Positions 5,374-7,678 of a stretch of DNA of 7,678 bases are shown here, one piece after another. Below the pieces are notes generated by a model. It ran no database searches, had not been told where the DNA came from, and saw only the letters and a list, made by a program, of their open reading frames with translations. Numbering within the stretch: position 1 is the first letter of the stretch; every line of letters begins with the position of its first letter. The DNA lies in the NCBI GenBank assembly GCA_003154055.1, contig PMCH01000090.1, positions 1-7,678 on the forward strand, read 5' to 3'. Both the position numbers and the translations under genes were made by a program. Origin of the DNA: Acidobacteriaceae bacterium. GTDB lineage: Bacteria; Acidobacteriota; Terriglobia; Terriglobales; Acidobacteriaceae.

Positions 5374-6327
5374 ATGAAAGCACTGGTTATCACGCGCTTT
5401 GGAGGGCCCGAGGTGCTCGAAGTGCAGGAAGCGCCCGATCCGCACCCTGGTCCCGAGCAGGTTGTAGTCAAAGTGGAAGCTTGCGGGCTGAATTTTGCCG
5501 ATCTGTTAACCGCCCGCGGCGGATACGCCGGAACTCCCAAACCTCCCCTGATCGCCGGACGGGAATTTGCTGGCATCGACGTCGCGGCCGGGCGGCGGGT
5601 CATGGGATACACCCAATGGGCCGCGTTCGCCGAGAAGACGGTTGCGCAGCGCGCTCTGCTGTGGCCTGTCCCGGAGGGATGGACCGCGGAACAGGCCGCG
5701 GCGTTTCCCGTCAACTTCTTTACCGCCTATTTTGCGTTTTGGAAAGCGGGGCTGATTGAAAAGCCGGCAGGGGCGCGGGTGATGATTCATGCCGTGGCCG
5801 GCGGCGTTGGCACGGCGGCCGTGCAGATCGGCAAGATTCTGGGCGTCGAGATGTATGGCACTTCCTCATCCGAAGACAAACTGGCGCGCGTGCGTGAACT
5901 CGGCTTGCAGCACGGCATCAACTACAAGAAGCAGGATTATCGGGAAGCGATCAAAGATCTGACGCAGGGCGAAGGCGTTGACGCGGTATTTGAAATGCTG
6001 GGCGGCGAGCACGTCGCCAAGAGCGTGAAATGTCTGCGCGAGTTCGGGCGCGTCATCGTGTACGGCGCGGCCACGGGAGAAACTCCGCAACTGGACACGC
6101 GCCTGCTGTATGCAAAAGGCGCAAGCGTTCACGGGCTGTGGCTGACTTATCTAAGTCAGAACCGGTCGCTGATGGCCGCGGCGTGGCAGCAACTATCGGA
6201 GTGGGTGACCGCGGGCAAGTTGCATCCGGTGATCGGGAAAGTGTTCCCGCTGGAACAGGCGCGGGAAGCGTTCACCCTGATGCAGGAGGGGAAGAACTAC
6301 GGAAAGATTGTTCTGAAAGTCGGCTGA
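5374..6327 (+). CDS. Zinc-independent MDR oxidoreductase (NADPH:quinone oxidoreductase type)
   Basis: 317 aa. It belongs to the medium-chain dehydrogenase/reductase superfamily, quinone-oxidoreductase branch, cytosolic, reducing quinones or reactive enones with NADPH. The N-terminal GroES-like domain (about 1-100) has MKALVITRFGGPEVLEVQEA, the substrate-side motif GLNFADLLTARGGY (38-51) and PLIAGREFAG (58-67). The Rossmann domain (about 110-250) has the nucleotide loop AVAGGVGTAAVQIGK (140-154) and IVYGAATGE (228-236). The end HPVIGKVFPLEQAREAFTLM and GKIVLKV is characteristic. Catalytic-zinc ligands are absent, as expected for this branch. The stretch after EFAG is about 9 residues shorter than in E. 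coli Qor, and the usual GDRV is GRRV. The ATG gives the canonical start; no clear Shine-Dalgarno sequence precedes it. It is divergent from moaA and alone. The true substrate is unknown. Confidence 0.92.
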   Translation: MKALVITRFGGPEVLEVQEAPDPHPGPEQVVVKVEACGLNFADLLTARGGYAGTPKPPLIAGREFAGIDVAAGRRVMGYTQWAAFAEKTVAQRALLWPVPEGWTAEQAAAFPVNFFTAYFAFWKAGLIEKPAGARVMIHAVAGGVGTAAVQIGKILGVEMYGTSSSEDKLARVRELGLQHGINYKKQDYREAIKDLTQGEGVDAVFEMLGGEHVAKSVKCLREFGRVIVYGAATGETPQLDTRLLYAKGASVHGLWLTYLSQNRSLMAAAWQQLSEWVTAGKLHPVIGKVFPLEQAREAFTLMQEGKNYGKIVLKVG

Positions 6328-6391
6328 CACGCGGCCCTCGACGCATTGGGCAATTCCAGTGTGCCACCAACCCATCTCATCATCCTCGGAC

Positions 6392-6475
6392 TGTCATTCT
6401 GGCCGCAGCGAGGGATTCCTTTCCTTGCTGCGAATCGGGCGCGATAGGGGTTGCTTCGCTTCACTCTGCAGGACA
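6392..6475. repeat. Decayed copy of a 'TGTCATTCTG...' dispersed intergenic repeat with imperfect inverted ends
   Basis: The left end reads TGTCATTCTGGCCGCAGCGA. The right end, read on the opposite strand, is TGTCCTGCAGAGTGAAGCGA. These share TGTC at the tip and an AGCGA block at the same distance, so they are imperfect inverted ends of an 84-bp unit. This resembles the 'TGTCATTCTGAGCGAAGCGAAGAATC' type of intergenic repeat that I recall in acidobacterial and some other genomes. That is recollection, not a search. Within it CGCAGCGAGGGA (6404-6415) pairs with TTCCTTGCTGCG (6421-6432), a 12-bp stem with two G-U pairs and a 5-nt loop. It encodes nothing and would be a non-autonomous element. Confidence 0.55.
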
Positions 6476-6692
6476 AGTTCATTTGCGAGATACCTGGCAC
6501 ACAAAACAAATCTAACTTGTTGCGATCGGCGGGAAGTAAGCAGTCTTGCTAACGCGGCCCGCCGCGGCGCGTCCAAAACAGCAAGTTCGCAACGAAATCG
6601 GGAACTTCCTATAACCGGGAATCGTACCCTTAAGCGAACTGAAGTGGGGTGAGGAGAGGAAGTCCCTCGACTTACTGAGACAAGAAAATTCG

Positions 6693-6792
6693 CAGGGTGA
6701 CGGGACTGGCTCACGCTTGGTTTGGCGGCCCAGATGAGCCGGTCCGGGCAAAGAGTGCGAGCTCGCGGCCCACATTTCTTTGTGTCACCCTG
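6693..6792 (+). other. Possible structured RNA segment (multi-stem) upstream of the secreted-protein gene
   Basis: CAGGGTGAC (6693-6701) is perfectly complementary to GTCACCCTG (6784-6792). Between them GGCTCA (6708-6713) pairs with TGAGCC (6735-6740), and GGGC (6746-6749) pairs with GCCC (6768-6771). This gives a three-way-junction-like outline. No known family is recognised. Stems of this size can arise by chance in a GC-rich 560-bp region, so support is weak. Confidence 0.22.
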
Positions 6793-6862
6793 GCATTCGC
6801 ATTGTAGGGCTTTGTTTTGAAAACACAAGTCCTGCGTGAAACCGAACCAGCCGCCCTTGGGT

Positions 6863-6879
6863 CCCGGCCGCGTGCCGGG
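6863..6879 (+). promoter_or_regulatory. GC-rich hairpin next to the ribosome-binding site of the 6894 gene
   Basis: CCCGGC (6863-6868) pairs with GCCGGG (6874-6879) around a CGCGT loop, ending four nt before the Shine-Dalgarno sequence AAGG (6884-6887). It does not cover the site. It could stabilise the 5' end of the mRNA or tune initiation. Confidence 0.4.
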
Positions 6880-6893
6880 CAGAAAAGGTGCCT

Positions 6894-7280
6894 ATGAAGT
6901 CGAACAATTTCGCAAAAGTCATGGTGCTCGGGCTGGCCGTACTGCTCGCCACGGGTGCGTTCGCGAGCAACAAGGGTTCGCTGCACGTACAGGAAACACT
7001 CCAGGTCAACGGGCAACAGCTTCCGGCCGGTGACTACCAGATCCGCTGGGAAGGTACCGGATCCAACGTCGAGCTAAGCGTCATGCAGGGGAAGAAGGTG
7101 GTAACGAAGACCCCGGCAAAGCTGGTCGACCTGCCGAACGCTTCCGCCAACGACGCGACCGTGGTGGACCGCAGCAGTGGCTCACCGGCCCTTTCGGAAG
7201 TGCGTTTCGCGGGCAAGAAATATGTGCTGTCCCTGGGTGGCGGCGAGAAGGCCGAGATGAATGCGGGCTCGACCAAGTAA
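6894..7280 (+). CDS. Small secreted protein of the 'LPAGDY' type, function unknown
   Basis: 128 aa. It starts MKSNNFAKVMVLGLAVLLAT and has a typical Sec signal peptide with likely cleavage after AFA at residue 24. The mature protein of about 104 residues has VQETLQVNGQQLPAGDYQIR (32-51), WEGTGSNVELSVMQGKKVV and FAGKKYVLSLGGGEK, alternating hydrophobic patterns that suggest a small beta-sandwich. Similar secreted proteins with an LPAGDY motif are, from my recollection, abundant in Acidobacteriota; no function is established. No catalytic motif or cysteine is visible. I chose the ATG at 6894 because AAGG lies six nt upstream; the in-frame GTG at 6888 overlaps that ribosome-binding site. The gene appears monocistronic: a long intergenic region precedes it and a strong terminator follows. 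Confidence 0.85.
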   Translation: MKSNNFAKVMVLGLAVLLATGAFASNKGSLHVQETLQVNGQQLPAGDYQIRWEGTGSNVELSVMQGKKVVTKTPAKLVDLPNASANDATVVDRSSGSPALSEVRFAGKKYVLSLGGGEKAEMNAGSTK

Positions 7281-7306
7281 GAATCCATCTCCTGAACCAC
7301 TGAACC

Positions 7307-7342
7307 GGCGGGGGAGCGGAGTACGCTCTCCCGCCCTTTTTT
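7307..7342 (+). terminator. Strong rho-independent terminator of the 6894 gene
   Basis: GGCGGGGGAGCG (7307-7318) pairs with CGCTCTCCCGCC (7324-7335), 12 bp with one G-U pair, around a GAGTA loop. One C and then six T (7337-7342) follow. It lies 27 bp after the stop of the secreted-protein gene. The last T residues of the tract lie inside the TAA stop of the convergent gene. On the minus strand no T-run follows the stem, so it acts mainly on plus-strand transcripts. Confidence 0.93.
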
Positions 7343-7678
7343 AGTTCGACGCCAGCACATCATCGTTGTAGTTCACCAGCGCCCGCTTGGGAGCTGTTTT
7401 TAGTCCGCGGATGGGTATCTTCTGCTCGACCGAAGTATTCCCGACGAGGCGCACACGGCCCAGCATAATGGTGCGGTCTGGAAGCTCGAAATACAACGGC
7501 ACCAGCATGCGGAAGCTGCTGTCCACTCCGGACTGAGTCAGCTTGAAACCGAAGACCACGTCGCCATTTGCATCTTTGTCGAACGTTGAACCCATCTGGT
7601 AGCTTGGTAACGAGGTTCCGTAAACATACTCGTTGAAGAACCAGTCCATACTATGGTTGCCCTCGAGGTCCATTTCAG
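7341..7678 (-). CDS. M1-family (aminopeptidase N-like) metallopeptidase, C-terminal fragment
   Basis: Only the last 112 codons or so are present, and the frame stays open to the right edge. The visible part reads NHSMDWFFNEYVYGTSLPSY, followed by VVFGFKLTQSGVDSSFRMLV, PLYFELPDRTIMLGRVRLVG and ending ALVNYNDDVLASN. The 'M-W-FF-E-YVYGT-P-Y' segment followed by a beta-domain with 'LTQSGV..FRMLVPLY' is what I know from the C-terminal region of M1 zinc aminopeptidases in Acidobacteriota-like genomes. The zinc site (HExxH...E) would lie upstream, outside the window, so catalytic competence cannot be judged. The methionine at 7673 is internal, not the start. The gene converges on the secreted-protein gene and its TAA overlaps that gene's terminator T-tract. 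Confidence 0.75.
   Translation of the reverse strand, partial: EMDLEGNHSMDWFFNEYVYGTSLPSYQMGSTFDKDANGDVVFGFKLTQSGVDSSFRMLVPLYFELPDRTIMLGRVRLVGNTSVEQKIPIRGLKTAPKRALVNYNDDVLASN

Larger units (their letters stand above)
6328..6893. other. Gene-free intergenic stretch of about 565 bp with a repeat and foldable segments
   Basis: No frame here looks like a real protein: the frames on both strands are short, Arg/Ser-rich or start without a ribosome-binding site. The stretch holds a decayed dispersed repeat (6392-6475), nested stems around 6517-6595 and a 9-bp inverted repeat enclosing two further hairpins (6693-6792). A 13-bp palindrome TGTTTTGAAAACA (6813-6825) and a GC-rich hairpin (6863-6879) lie just before the next gene. 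No clear terminator follows the oxidoreductase stop at 6327, and no convincing promoter for the gene at 6894 was found. Confidence 0.6.

Noticed and set aside
6359..6828. Frames of 87-144 aa on both strands in the intergenic region
   Set aside because: They have no signal, domain or ribosome-binding site and cross the repeat element; codon use looks noncoding.
2562..6828. Shared 11-mer TGAAAACACAA at 2562-2572 and 6818-6828, as if a common operator
   Set aside because: Several 11-base matches are expected by chance in a window of this length, and the surrounding bases do not continue the match well.
6888..6893. GTG start two codons upstream of the secreted-protein ATG
   Set aside because: The GTG overlaps the Shine-Dalgarno sequence that serves the ATG at 6894.

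Overview
The window looks like chromosomal DNA from a high-GC, Gram-negative-type bacterium. Gene content and protein style fit the Acidobacteriota (Terriglobia/Koribacter-like). This placement is an inference from three things: the family of small secreted 'LPAGDY' proteins, the style of the M1 peptidase C-terminus, and a decayed 'TGTCATTCTG...' intergenic repeat. No rRNA or other taxonomic marker was read.

Left third (1-2685): the minus strand carries the conserved information-processing operon rimP-nusA-infB (ribosome maturation, transcription elongation/antitermination, translation initiation). Only the first 59 codons of infB lie in the window. The rimP-nusA gap holds an unusual mirrored array of 7-bp repeats that can fold into a long hairpin. 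Upstream of rimP there is a sigma70-like promoter bracketed by an 8-bp inverted repeat, then a terminator-like hairpin with a U-tract that could act as an attenuator.

Middle (2686-5373): a plus-strand gene for a small single-pass membrane protein of unknown function faces a two-gene minus-strand unit. That unit is moaA (molybdenum cofactor step 1) followed without a gap by a secreted DUF1906/Rv2525c-like glycoside-hydrolase-like protein. The moaA leader contains a recognisable Moco-family riboswitch. The riboswitch fixes the real moaA start near 5135, because the longer open frame runs through the RNA element.

Right (5374-7678): a plus-strand zinc-independent MDR quinone oxidoreductase is divergent from moaA. 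A gene-free stretch of about 565 bp follows, with a decayed dispersed repeat and other foldable sequence. Then come a small secreted protein with a strong intrinsic terminator, and the convergent C-terminal end of a minus-strand M1-family metallopeptidase that runs off the right edge.

Most of the window is ordinary housekeeping and accessory sequence. The most notable items are RNA or DNA structures rather than proteins: the Moco/Tuco-type riboswitch, the mirrored heptad repeat, the possible attenuator of the nusA operon and the dispersed repeat.
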